From Mangrovibacterium lignilyticum (GTDB taxonomy: Bacteria > Bacteroidota > Bacteroidia > Bacteroidales > Prolixibacteraceae): 64,000 nt of DNA. The DNA lies in assembly GCF_010882175.1 (NCBI RefSeq), contig NZ_WKLH01000001.1:434001-498000 (forward strand), given 5' to 3'. A model generated the notes under the pieces. It saw nothing but the letters and a program-made list of their open reading frames with translations, did not search any database and had not been told where the DNA came from. A program made the translations under genes and the position numbers. Below, piece after piece: positions 1-7,887 of this stretch (the first letter of the stretch is position 1; every line of letters begins with the position of its first letter).

Positions 1-93
1 CATTCATTGGATGGTCAATTGTCCCTTGAAAGTCTGATGTGATTTCTTTATATTAACAGGTTGAAATAGCAACCAAACAAAAATTCTGTTCCA

Positions 94-873
94 GTGAGTT
101 TCAACCCCAGAATTCTAAATATATACGACGAAGTTTTCCAAAGTGATCAAATCTTGTCGTCCGGAATTATAAAAGAGCACATCGAAAAAATTAAGGAGAT
201 GGATGAATTTCTGCCTCCGGGTCTCTCCTTTTTCATTTTAACCAATACCACAGCCAACAACTTCCCTTTTGTCAGTAAAAATTTCGAGTTCAACATGGGA
301 TTGGATAGTGAACGAATGAAAACGATCGGCGTTCAATACTGGCTCAGCCATTTTCATCCCGAAGATCTGCCCGTTTGGGTTGGAATGCTGCAAGATTTAA
401 TGCTCTACACGATTAATGAAATCCCGGAGGAAAAACGACTGAATCTTTCGTACACCTGGAACTACCGGGTTCGTAAGTTCAATGGCGACTATGTGAATAT
501 TTTTGAACACCAGATGCCGCTAATCCTCGATGACAGCAGCAAACCCATTGTTGGCCTGGCCCACTTATCCATTGTTGGCGACGGGGAGCCTATGCCCATC
601 CGGGCATCCATCAAATACCTCAACAAGGATAACGGTTACGAAACGATTGTGACCAAAAACTACTCGCAAAAAGCGCTATCCGATGGCTTGTCGAACCGGG
701 AGAGGGATATCATTCGCTATTTGTCCCTGAGAAAAACAAGTAAAGAGATTGCCGGGATTCTTCACATCAGTTCGCATACCGTTGATACACACCGGAGAAA
801 CATTCTTAAAAAGCTGAATATCGACTCCACCGGAGAACTGGTTACCTACTTTAAAGACCAGATGCTCTTCTAA
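94..873 (+). CDS. LuxR-type transcriptional regulator with PAS-like sensor region
   Basis: Predicted DNA-binding regulator of 259 residues. The C-terminal ~60 residues form a clear LuxR/GerE helix-turn-helix: LSNRERDIIRYL opens the domain, SKEIAGILHIS and SHTVDTHRRNILKKL are the two helices of the fold. The N-terminal ~180 residues look like a PAS-type sensor (HFHPEDLPVW resembles the PAS 'HPDD' turn, followed by YRVRKFNGDYV), but the ligand is unknown. The chosen start is GTG at 94; no ATG lies close by in frame. A second regulator of the same architecture sits at 10726-11478. No partner kinase is adjacent, so it probably senses directly. Confidence 0.85.
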   Translation: MSFNPRILNIYDEVFQSDQILSSGIIKEHIEKIKEMDEFLPPGLSFFILTNTTANNFPFVSKNFEFNMGLDSERMKTIGVQYWLSHFHPEDLPVWVGMLQDLMLYTINEIPEEKRLNLSYTWNYRVRKFNGDYVNIFEHQMPLILDDSSKPIVGLAHLSIVGDGEPMPIRASIKYLNKDNGYETIVTKNYSQKALSDGLSNRERDIIRYLSLRKTSKEIAGILHISSHTVDTHRRNILKKLNIDSTGELVTYFKDQMLF

Positions 874-966
874 AAATACTCAAATTGAGTATTTCAGATC
901 TTTTTTTCGATTCGTTCCTTTGAAAGCAGACAGATAGTTGTTGGAACGCTTTAAATCAGGTGCGGA

Positions 967-1194
967 ATGAATCGAATGTACAGAACGATAAGAAGCTTGA
1001 TGATACTTGTACTATTAGTGCTCTCGTTTGTTTGCATTAGTTACTACCAGAAGTATGCCAGACTTGACGCCTTCCTTCAGGAAAAAAGGGCGGATTATAA
1101 AGGTCGCTTTCTTATTCCTCAAACGCATGATCCGATACAAAACATCAACTTACTTGATGCCGAAGAAGCCCGCAGACCAGATATTATTGACTGA
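967..1194 (+). CDS. small single-pass membrane protein, hypothetical
   Basis: A 75-residue frame starting at ATG 967, 93 bp after the LuxR gene and on the same strand. Residues ~8-27 are strongly hydrophobic (SLMILVLLVLSFVCISYY) after two arginines, giving a single N-terminal anchor; the remaining ~48 residues are polar and would lie outside the cytoplasm or in the periplasm. I do not recognise a family. The overlapping 61-residue frame at 1028-1213 has no such features, so this frame is preferred. Coding status is likely but unproven. Confidence 0.5.
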   Translation: MNRMYRTIRSLMILVLLVLSFVCISYYQKYARLDAFLQEKRADYKGRFLIPQTHDPIQNINLLDAEEARRPDIID

Positions 1195-1471
1195 CCTTTC
1201 AATTGCCAATTAAGCATTCAACACTTCCTTATTATTATCTGTATCCTGCCTGTCTACCCTTGACAACCACCCCATCACCTTGGTTAAAATTTATTAAACA
1301 ATAAAATTTATTTCCGGAAGTTTTGTAACTTGATTTGGACGCAAACACCTTAATTCGGTTGACAACATTAAAACAAACTTACAGGAAATATGGCAGGAAG
1401 TTTGTTACTATAAATACGCAACCTGCCTTGGGTTTCGGCATCTTGTCATTAACGACCAACTTTATTTAGCT

Positions 1472-2014
1472 ATGAAACAACTACCTGTTTTATTCTTATT
1501 CATCCTTTTCGCTTTTGTCTCTTGTGAAGAGGACTCCAATACGCTCACATCCATTAAAGGCGACAGCGGCATTACTTACGACGAAAGTTACAGCCAATGG
1601 CAAAAGCTCAAAGCTCAAAACGGAAATTCATATACCTATACCTTGTCCTTCACATCGTGGACCGGATACGGCAGCGCTACAACCTTAACAATAGAAGATG
1701 GCCTGGTCGCCGAACGTTCTTACGTTTCCTATGAGATGAAGTACCCGGAAAACGAGATGGTTGTTTTAGAATCATACACCGAAACCGGTGACGACTTAGG
1801 CAGCCATGACAAAGGAGTTCCGCTTTTCAATATCGATGATTTGTATGATACCTGTGCCAGCGACTACCTGGTTGTTGACGAAGCAAACAACACGCTCTAT
1901 TTCAATACCGATCCTACGGGAATTATGAATACCTGCGGCTATGTTCCCGACAACTGTGCCGACGATTGCTATGTTGGAATCAACATTGAGTCGTTTAGCT
2001 GGTTGAGCGAATAA
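1472..2014 (+). CDS. lipoprotein, DUF6174-like
   Basis: 180-residue secreted lipoprotein. The start MKQLPVLFLFILFAFVSC is a signal peptide with a lipobox ending at Cys18, followed by acidic residues (EEDSN), which in Bacteroidota is typical of surface-exposed lipoproteins. The body begins with a W-x-K-L..NGNSYTYTLSF pattern and a 'TLTIEDGLVAERSY' strand that resembles DUF6174 proteins. Four cysteines near the C-terminus (CGYVPDNCADDC) could pair. Function is unknown. It stands alone, with 277 bp before it. Confidence 0.7.
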   Translation: MKQLPVLFLFILFAFVSCEEDSNTLTSIKGDSGITYDESYSQWQKLKAQNGNSYTYTLSFTSWTGYGSATTLTIEDGLVAERSYVSYEMKYPENEMVVLESYTETGDDLGSHDKGVPLFNIDDLYDTCASDYLVVDEANNTLYFNTDPTGIMNTCGYVPDNCADDCYVGINIESFSWLSE

Positions 2015-2046
2015 TAGCTAATGGCTATTCATGTGGCAGTTGGCGT

Positions 2047-2598
2047 TTACGAGTCTAAATGTAAGGCAAACTGTTCCGGATTTTTGCCTTTAACGTCTTT
2101 ATAAACGGCGTTAATTTGACTGATCACCGCGTTAAAATCGGACGTATCGTGAATGATTTTTTTAATCGCCATTTCCTTTTTTTCGTAATCAAGGGTCGTT
2201 ACCACAATGGGAACTTTAGCTTTTTGAGCCATGTAGAAGAACCCTTTATTCCACTTCGTTTGCCTGGTAATCCAACCTTCGGGTGAAACGACAATATGGA
2301 GGTCCTCATTCTTTTCCAGCAATTCGGCTACATGAAAGATCGCATTTTGCCCTTTCACTCCCCGTACCGGTATGGAACCAAGCCACCTCATGATGAAGTT
2401 CATCGGAAAAAAGAAAAGTTCCTTTTTGCTCAGGAATTTAAAGTTCACACCCATAATGGTGAAACCAAGTTTGCCGTAATAGAAATCGATATGAGCCGTG
2501 TGAGGTGCAAAAATTGTAATCGACTTGCGCACCCCTCCGTAATCGCCGGCAACTGTCCAACCTTGTCTTCGTAATAATTTCCCTGCTAAAGTCTTCAT
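2047..2598 (-). CDS. 1-acyl-sn-glycerol-3-phosphate acyltransferase family protein
   Basis: Probable lysophospholipid acyltransferase (PlsC-like) of 183 residues. The acyltransferase HX4D-type motif appears as HTAHIDFYYGK early in the protein, followed by KKELFFFPMNFIMRWLGSIPVRG and the block VSPEGWITR, which corresponds to the family's EGTR motif. The ATG at 2598 is chosen because it gives MKTLAGKLLRRQGW, the usual family start; the frame extends further upstream to 2694 but that extension looks spurious. Acts at the inner membrane in phospholipid synthesis or remodelling. Substrate preference is not visible. Confidence 0.8.
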   Translation of the reverse strand: MKTLAGKLLRRQGWTVAGDYGGVRKSITIFAPHTAHIDFYYGKLGFTIMGVNFKFLSKKELFFFPMNFIMRWLGSIPVRGVKGQNAIFHVAELLEKNEDLHIVVSPEGWITRQTKWNKGFFYMAQKAKVPIVVTTLDYEKKEMAIKKIIHDTSDFNAVISQINAVYKDVKGKNPEQFALHLDS

Positions 2599-2724
2599 CA
2601 GATTAAGAATCGTTAAGTTTTGGAAGATAAATATTAAAATCGGATATCCTAACTTCGTGCAAAAAATAAGGTCCTCTTCGATCCGGAAGAACACCTTTTC
2701 TTAAGATTATCTGACAAAACGATA

Positions 2725-2812
2725 CAAGAAAACACGCGCTTCTTTCTAAGCGTCAGGCGGAAGTATCCTGTTTTTAAAGGAAGTAGGCTTTTATCGGAAA
2801 GAAGCGTTCTTG
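2725..2812. repeat. long imperfect hairpin between acyltransferase and DUF6090 genes
   Basis: The arms cgcttctttc (2737-2746) and gaaagaagcg (2797-2806) pair over 10 bp, and the outer caagaa (2725-2730) pairs with ttcttg (2807-2812). The loop holds a repeated ggaagta word. It lies 14 bp after the DUF6090 stop codon, so it may end that transcript, although no clean T-tract follows; it also resembles the other long inverted repeats of this region. Confidence 0.5.
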
Positions 2813-2825
2813 TTGGCTGTAGCTG

Positions 2826-3533
2826 TTATCCGTTTTCCACCAGCTCTTTGTCAATCAATTCCAAAATGGCCTTAATTTCATCTAATGCCCTGTTATAAAT
2901 GTCGTCCTTTTCTCTCATGATCTCCGACGTAATGACAAAATAGTTTTGAAATTCATAGCTAAAAAGGAGGTCTTCATTTTCAATCCTCACTGCGTTCAAC
3001 CGGATTATTTTATTCAATTCCGGATATATCAGTTTAATGATATCGAAATGACCGGTTTCCAACTTATTGATGTAGATATATATTTCTTCCAGCTTTTGAA
3101 GCCCGTCAATAATTGCCTGATTGTTTATTATTTTTATTTCACCGCTGTTAACCAATGCCTGATAAGCGTTGGTTTCCTGGTGGAAATCAGAGTACTCCAA
3201 CAAATTGATCGTTATTACCGCCAGGGAATCCAAATTGCTTCTGTCATCATTTTCAATAAGTTCGATTGCATACTGATATTGCTTATAATAAAACCGGTTG
3301 AAATTTATATTGTTTGTTATAATGTCGCTGTCTTCAATTAGTTGTCTTTTAATATTCTTATAGTAGCCCATTTCTTCTTTTTGAACCAGCCTGTTTTGAT
3401 TCCAGTTATTGATTGACAAGGCTATTAAAATGCCAATAACAACCAGTGTGATCTCACCAATTGCATATTTCAGATAGCGAACTGTTTTACCATCCGAAAG
3501 TAAGCTTTGACGAATTTTGCGAAAGAATTTCAT
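2826..3533 (-). CDS. DUF6090 family membrane protein
   Basis: 235-residue protein with the characteristic start of the DUF6090 family: MKFFRKIRQ, then YLKYAIGEITLVVIGILIALSINNWN, a single transmembrane segment at roughly residues 24-42. The rest is acidic, helical and probably coiled (KEEMGYYKNIKRQLIEDSDI onward) and would lie in the periplasm. The family is widespread in Bacteroidota and has no established function. ATG at 3533. It is a monocistronic minus-strand gene with a 270-bp upstream interval. Confidence 0.8.
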   Translation of the reverse strand: MKFFRKIRQSLLSDGKTVRYLKYAIGEITLVVIGILIALSINNWNQNRLVQKEEMGYYKNIKRQLIEDSDIITNNINFNRFYYKQYQYAIELIENDDRSNLDSLAVITINLLEYSDFHQETNAYQALVNSGEIKIINNQAIIDGLQKLEEIYIYINKLETGHFDIIKLIYPELNKIIRLNAVRIENEDLLFSYEFQNYFVITSEIMREKDDIYNRALDEIKAILELIDKELVENG

Positions 3534-3677
3534 GCGAACTGTTTTTTAGCGGTTCCACCTGAAGGACAGTTGTGCAAGTCGTGTCGACCCGAACACTTAA
3601 CTTCTTGACGCGAATGGTGACGTCGCGTTTTTTATTTAACACTGTTAAGTAATAACTCGGCTGACCTATCCGCTCAA

Positions 3678-3804
3678 CTGCCAACGCACCATGCACGTTA
3701 TACGCAGTGTGTGTGCATCGCGTTTTCCATTTTTTTGCGTTCCAACTTACAGGGGCGATAGCGCTGCCGGTTAACCGTTTGTTTACCGGTCCTGTTGTTA
3801 GCCC
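3678..3804 (-). repeat. attC-like intergenic element (weak)
   Basis: The interval 3534-3803 has no convincing gene. On the minus strand it begins right at the methyltransferase stop with GGCTAACAAC and ends near GCGTTGGCAG, the same kind of boundary words seen at 7749-7878 and 9874-9982. Inside, atgcac (3691-3696) and gtgcat (3713-3718) can pair. The arms are less complementary than at 7749-7878, so this is a weak call. Confidence 0.3.
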
Positions 3805-4766
3805 TAACAATTCGCTGGCTGGCCATTCTTTTCACAGACCCATATCTTCCGGGCGAAATTGGCCTTTCCCCGTTTACCAACGCTACAATAATCTGAAATG
3901 ACCAATCCCGCATTGCTGATTAAGCTGGCGATATCTGCGGTTGATACAATCACAAGCCGGTCGGTGATTTCCACTGCCGACTCAATAATGTGGGTGACCG
4001 TATTATCATCGGCATAGCTAAACAAATTGTATGGTAAGTCAATAATGGCGGCATCATACCGGGTGTTCATGTCTTTGATGTCGGAGCGATAGACCGTCGT
4101 TGTATAATTGAAGTGAGCCAGATTTTGTCGTGCTTGCCGGCACACCTTCCAGTTGATGTCGCAGCCCTCCATGTTGTTTCCGGCAAAACAAGCTTCCAGC
4201 ATTATGGTACCAACCCCGCAACAGGCATCCAGCAGCTTTTTTTCTTTGTCGGCCCTGGCGGCAATATTGACCAGCGCTTTGGCAATGTTGATATTGATTG
4301 AGTTGCTGAATGAGTATGGTTTTTGTTTGTGTTTATACCAGTCGAAGCCATTCTTGACCAAAACACCAAAACACCAAACCCCTTCGTAACAGCAGATTGC
4401 GTAAGTTGTTGTTGGCTTATAATATTCCGGCGTACCTTCAATGCTGTAGCCGATCTCTTTTAACTTTTCGAGCCTCAGCGCATACGCCGTCGGATCTCCG
4501 TCCACAACTAAATATTCAACTTTGAAACCCTCGGCGCATATGTGCGCTTGCTTAATTTTAGTGATGAGCGTTCCGTAATCTGCTGAAAACAACTTAATCT
4601 CAAGTCTCTTTTTGATAAAAGCACTGCTTGACGGTTCTGCTTTCACATCCGATAAAAGCACTTTATTCTTTTCTTCCCGGTTAAACACAGATCTCGATTC
4701 GAGTTTGCATAACTCACTCTCAGTATGGTCATAACTAAAGAAATAGATGTAATCGTTTATCTGCAT
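3804..4766 (-). CDS. TRM11-like SAM-dependent RNA methyltransferase
   Basis: Predicted 320-residue methyltransferase of the UPF0020/TRM11 type. The SAM-binding motif I is DACCGVGTIMLEA, followed by GCDINWKVCRQARQN, and the catalytic motif IV is DLPYN (IIDLPYNLFSY), the N/D-PP-Y/F type used for methylating exocyclic amines of tRNA or rRNA. The N-terminal half would be the substrate-recognition part. The ATG at 4766 (MQINDYIYFF) is preferred over an upstream frame extension to 4841. The stop codon abuts an attC-like word. Substrate RNA cannot be inferred. Confidence 0.75.
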   Translation of the reverse strand: MQINDYIYFFSYDHTESELCKLESRSVFNREEKNKVLLSDVKAEPSSSAFIKKRLEIKLFSADYGTLITKIKQAHICAEGFKVEYLVVDGDPTAYALRLEKLKEIGYSIEGTPEYYKPTTTYAICCYEGVWCFGVLVKNGFDWYKHKQKPYSFSNSININIAKALVNIAARADKEKKLLDACCGVGTIMLEACFAGNNMEGCDINWKVCRQARQNLAHFNYTTTVYRSDIKDMNTRYDAAIIDLPYNLFSYADDNTVTHIIESAVEITDRLVIVSTADIASLISNAGLVISDYCSVGKRGKANFARKIWVCEKNGQPANC

Positions 4767-4884
4767 TTTTTGGTCTTTAATCTTCTTCCGCCGGTGGGGT
4801 TTTAGTCCCAGGTACCACCGCCGAATTGGTTGTTCAGGCAACGGACGTTTCGCCCCAAGCCACTCACCGAACCCGACAGAAACC

Positions 4885-5583
4885 TCAAAAGCTGAAGTTC
4901 ACGCCTAACCGCCAGTATTTGGGCTTAAAGCTACACGTCCACTCCGAGTCCACCAAATCTCCGCTACTCCGATCGTAACGCAAGCCACCAAGGTAAGCCG
5001 AAGCGCCCCAGTGTTTGGCAAAAAAGTAAACGACTTCCGGAGCCAGTTCTACATGCAGCAATTTCACATCCAGCTGAGTTCCGTAGCTTGTTGTTGTTGT
5101 ATTGGAGCCATCAACCAAAACCAACTCATCGGTGGGTAGCTTATCCCGGGTAGAAGTGGCACCGGCACCAGCAATTTTTGCCTGGCCAAAACTGCCCGAC
5201 AAATGGGGCACCGCATAAAGCCGTTTCGTTAGCGGTAAATAATATTTACAGAATATCTTCGGCATCCAGTAATTGCTTTCAAGCTCCAGATGTGTTAAGC
5301 TGGCCAATGTCCCTTGCAGCTCATAGTTGGTTTCTTCGGCCTTGTCCCAATAACGAGCAAGCCCCAGGCCAACAGCAAAACGATCAGACAAAAAGCGTTC
5401 AACTGAGAACGACAGCCCCAGGCTCTTCTCTTCCGTATCAAGTTCTGAATACGATCCCATCGTTGTTGATTCATTCTTATAATAATTAGCGTCGAACGAC
5501 AGCATAAAGTCTTTTTTCGCCGGCTGTGCCAGCGAGCATAATGCCAGCAATAAGGGCAATGCGATCAAGGCCGTTTTTTTCAT
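4885..5583 (-). CDS. outer-membrane beta-barrel protein
   Basis: 232-residue protein with a signal peptide (MKKTALIALPLLLALCSLAQP) and alternating amphipathic strands ending in an aromatic-rich terminal strand (YWRLGVNFSF), the usual C-terminal signature of outer-membrane barrels. ATG at 5583 is chosen; the frame's first codon upstream is GTG. Small porin-like barrels of this kind are common in Bacteroidota with unknown function. A C/G-rich inverted repeat (ccgccggtgg and ccaccgccg, near 4790-4820) lies between it and the methyltransferase gene. Confidence 0.7.
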   Translation of the reverse strand: MKKTALIALPLLLALCSLAQPAKKDFMLSFDANYYKNESTTMGSYSELDTEEKSLGLSFSVERFLSDRFAVGLGLARYWDKAEETNYELQGTLASLTHLELESNYWMPKIFCKYYLPLTKRLYAVPHLSGSFGQAKIAGAGATSTRDKLPTDELVLVDGSNTTTTSYGTQLDVKLLHVELAPEVVYFFAKHWGASAYLGGLRYDRSSGDLVDSEWTCSFKPKYWRLGVNFSF

Positions 5584-5747
5584 GAGCACTTTTATTCTCT
5601 TTTATCGTTTAATCTCAACCAGACAATCCTTGGCGGATTTCGGGAACCGGTATTCAAAGGCGATCAGATCAAAGCTAAAAATTCCATTCGAGTTTTCAAG
5701 AGTGGCTGGTAGAAGCCAATACTGACAGCCAGTATCGGAACACGTTT

Positions 5748-7223
5748 CTAATTCGTTGACTGTTTCGCTAGCCATTCCTCATATTTTGCTTCGAGAAATT
5801 GAAAGCCATCTTTGTTATAAACGTCATGATGTACGGTGAAATGATCACCCGGGTAGTAAGCAAACACAAAATTCGCGTCCAGGTCTTTCATCTCATTTTC
5901 AAGAAGCATCACTGACTTGTCCAGATAGTAATTGTCAGCAGTTCCAACTGAAAACCGAATCTTACCGCTTAGGTCACTTTTTAGTTCCTTCCAATGGTTT
6001 CTTAGCAGCAGGGATATGTCATAATTTTCCCAGTGAGAGACGACTTCCTGATTGATCTTTCCCGTGCTTACATCACAAACAGATTCCGGTGCGCCGTTGT
6101 CTGCTTTTTTTCCAAACACGGCATTCCACGAGGCATACTGTTCGCCACGATAAAGAACATGCTCCAACTGGTAACTATCTCTTAAATAGCCCCACGGGAT
6201 GTTGCGGCCACCAATAGACGCGTCAATCCTTAACTCGCCATCACTGGTGTAATACATGTTTTTATCGTCATATAAATTGACCAACTCAAAATTTCGGAAA
6301 TCTACCGGATCGGGTGCACTGGACCAGCACCCGGCAAAAGTTTTCGGATAATTTACCTGAAGCCAGGCGACAGTCCACCCCCCACTGCTATGGCCGGTGA
6401 GTAATCGGGCGCCATCGCAACGAAACGCCTGTTCGACTAGCGGGATGAATTCGTTCACCAAGGCGTCTCCCCAGGGACCGTTGTTGTCACTGTTGGCATA
6501 GGTGCTGTGCCCTGTCGGGCAATTTCCATCCAAAAAGATCGTAATACACGGTATCGTACCAATCCCCTTGCTAGCCTTATTGTCACCGGAAAAGGAATGA
6601 TAGTCACCTCCAAAACCAGATACTTCGTATAGCACAGGGAATTTTCTCTTCGGTTCTTTGTCATACTCTTCAGGAAGAATAATCGCAGCATTAATTGTCG
6701 TTTCCTTGTTGTAAAATGAGGATAACAAAGCAGAAGGAGCTTTTAGCACTTTGACATATTCCGTTTCTTCAAATTGATTCGGAGAAGCTATTTTCGAATT
6801 ACAATTGATCAGGAAAGTTTCATCAAAATCTTTCGTAAGCTTTATTTTGATGGGAGTATTGTACATATTATCCGGACTTGAGCCGATATTGCGCCCACCT
6901 GTATTTCTGTCCCACACAACCTGGGCATAATATTGTCCTCTTTCGAGCTCCGATAGCTTTACGGGAAAGGACGTTGCCGAGTCATCAAACACAACCGGAG
7001 CGTTTGGCGCTATATCTTTCACCTCGATGCAATAGCAATGAAGTAATGGAAGGCCATAAGCAAGATCTTTGGGGTTTTCTCCATCTTTTGAAAGGTATAA
7101 CAGGACTTTGCCTGAAAACGATTCACCAAAAGCTTCAGAAGAAAAAGCTGTTTGCACATGTTGAGCAATTGCACTTGTGTTGATGAGAAATATAAATAAG
7201 CTGATAATTTTAATTGCTTTCAT
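5748..7223 (-). CDS. secreted alpha/beta-hydrolase esterase (putative esterase family)
   Basis: 491-residue secreted protein. A signal peptide (MKAIKIISLFIFLINTSAIAQ) precedes an N-terminal beta domain (~22-165) and an esterase-D-type hydrolase domain (~175-480). The nucleophile elbow is GHSSGG (TGHSSGGWTVAW) and the C-terminal YYPGDHFTVHHD offers the catalytic histidine. Family members act on acyl esters of carbohydrates or other small esters; the substrate here is not known. It is not part of the pectin locus by position. Followed by a small membrane-protein gene upstream at 7364-7693. Confidence 0.75.
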   Translation of the reverse strand: MKAIKIISLFIFLINTSAIAQHVQTAFSSEAFGESFSGKVLLYLSKDGENPKDLAYGLPLLHCYCIEVKDIAPNAPVVFDDSATSFPVKLSELERGQYYAQVVWDRNTGGRNIGSSPDNMYNTPIKIKLTKDFDETFLINCNSKIASPNQFEETEYVKVLKAPSALLSSFYNKETTINAAIILPEEYDKEPKRKFPVLYEVSGFGGDYHSFSGDNKASKGIGTIPCITIFLDGNCPTGHSTYANSDNNGPWGDALVNEFIPLVEQAFRCDGARLLTGHSSGGWTVAWLQVNYPKTFAGCWSSAPDPVDFRNFELVNLYDDKNMYYTSDGELRIDASIGGRNIPWGYLRDSYQLEHVLYRGEQYASWNAVFGKKADNGAPESVCDVSTGKINQEVVSHWENYDISLLLRNHWKELKSDLSGKIRFSVGTADNYYLDKSVMLLENEMKDLDANFVFAYYPGDHFTVHHDVYNKDGFQFLEAKYEEWLAKQSTN

Positions 7224-7363
7224 CTTGTTGTTTTATTCGTACTGACTATGGTCACAGTTGTTGTTGAATCTGTCAGCTAACGGATTTTTGCTTGTGCAGG
7301 AAACGACTTGCATCCACTCAGCAGGGTAAGGATTCTCGCATACCACCGCACCCGCTGTGCCAT

Positions 7364-7693
7364 TTACACATTGCCGGGCAGTGGCTTTCTTATTTGACTG
7401 ATCTTATTTCCAAAGGCCCTTAAAATCAATATACTGAAAACCGCTTCAGGTAAAATTGCGATTATCGAAACAAATGCGGGAGTTATCGGATAATGCTGTA
7501 TCGTTAAGATGAACAATGTGCTCGGAACCGTTAAAAGTCTTGTCAGTACGATGACAATTCCACTTATCCATGCCGGTTTTTTGTTTCTAAATAAAATGTA
7601 GCCCTGGAATAATATCCCTAAAAAATAAGTAACACCTCCTAAGAATAAAATCAAAGCGAGCAGTTCAATAATCGGGGTTGGTTCTTGTTGCAT
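7364..7693 (-). CDS. small integral membrane protein, hypothetical
   Basis: 109 residues with about three hydrophobic segments (LLALILFLGGVTYFLGILF, ISGIVIVLTRLLTVPSTLFIL, AFVSIIAILPEAVFSILIL). I recognise no family. It lies between two stretches that carry GCTAACGG-type boundary words (7275-7282 downstream; the inverted repeat 7749-7878 upstream), so it may sit in the same kind of cassette arrangement as the 652-residue gene. ATG at 7693. Confidence 0.55.
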   Translation of the reverse strand: MQQEPTPIIELLALILFLGGVTYFLGILFQGYILFRNKKPAWISGIVIVLTRLLTVPSTLFILTIQHYPITPAFVSIIAILPEAVFSILILRAFGNKISQIRKPLPGNV

Positions 7694-7748
7694 TTTTTGT
7701 TCGGTTAAAGTTATTTAATTGCGTTTTATGCTTTTTTCAAGCTGGTGG

Positions 7749-7878
7749 ATAACGGTTGCGTGTATGAAACGTTGGGGATTGCGGGCTTCGTTACTATCCG
7801 CCGACACAAACGCTGAAGCGGGGCAGAACGCTTGATTTAACCACATAAACCCCAATGTTTTATACACGATGTTAGCAG
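7749..7878 (-). repeat. attC-like imperfect inverted repeat
   Basis: About 130 bp lying 9 bp after the stop codon of the 652-residue gene. The left arm (7749-7785) and right arm (7841-7878) are near-complementary: the minus strand has GCTAACATCGTGTATAAAAC then ATTGGGG, and the plus strand has ATAACGGTTGCGTGTATGAA then ACGTTGGGG, with a few unpaired bases. The ends GTTAGCAG and GGATAACG resemble the inverse core boxes of integron attC sites. No integrase is present, so this could also be a dispersed Bacteroidota intergenic repeat. Confidence 0.5.
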
Positions 7879-7887
7879 TTCGCCCTT

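Noticed and set aside
1028-1213. 61-residue frame overlapping the small membrane protein
   Set aside because: No domain or signal; the frame from 967 has a clear membrane anchor and a better start.
3487-3913. Short frames on both strands in the 3534-3803 interval
   Set aside because: They overlap the neighbouring genes out of frame, have no recognisable domains and no plausible starts.
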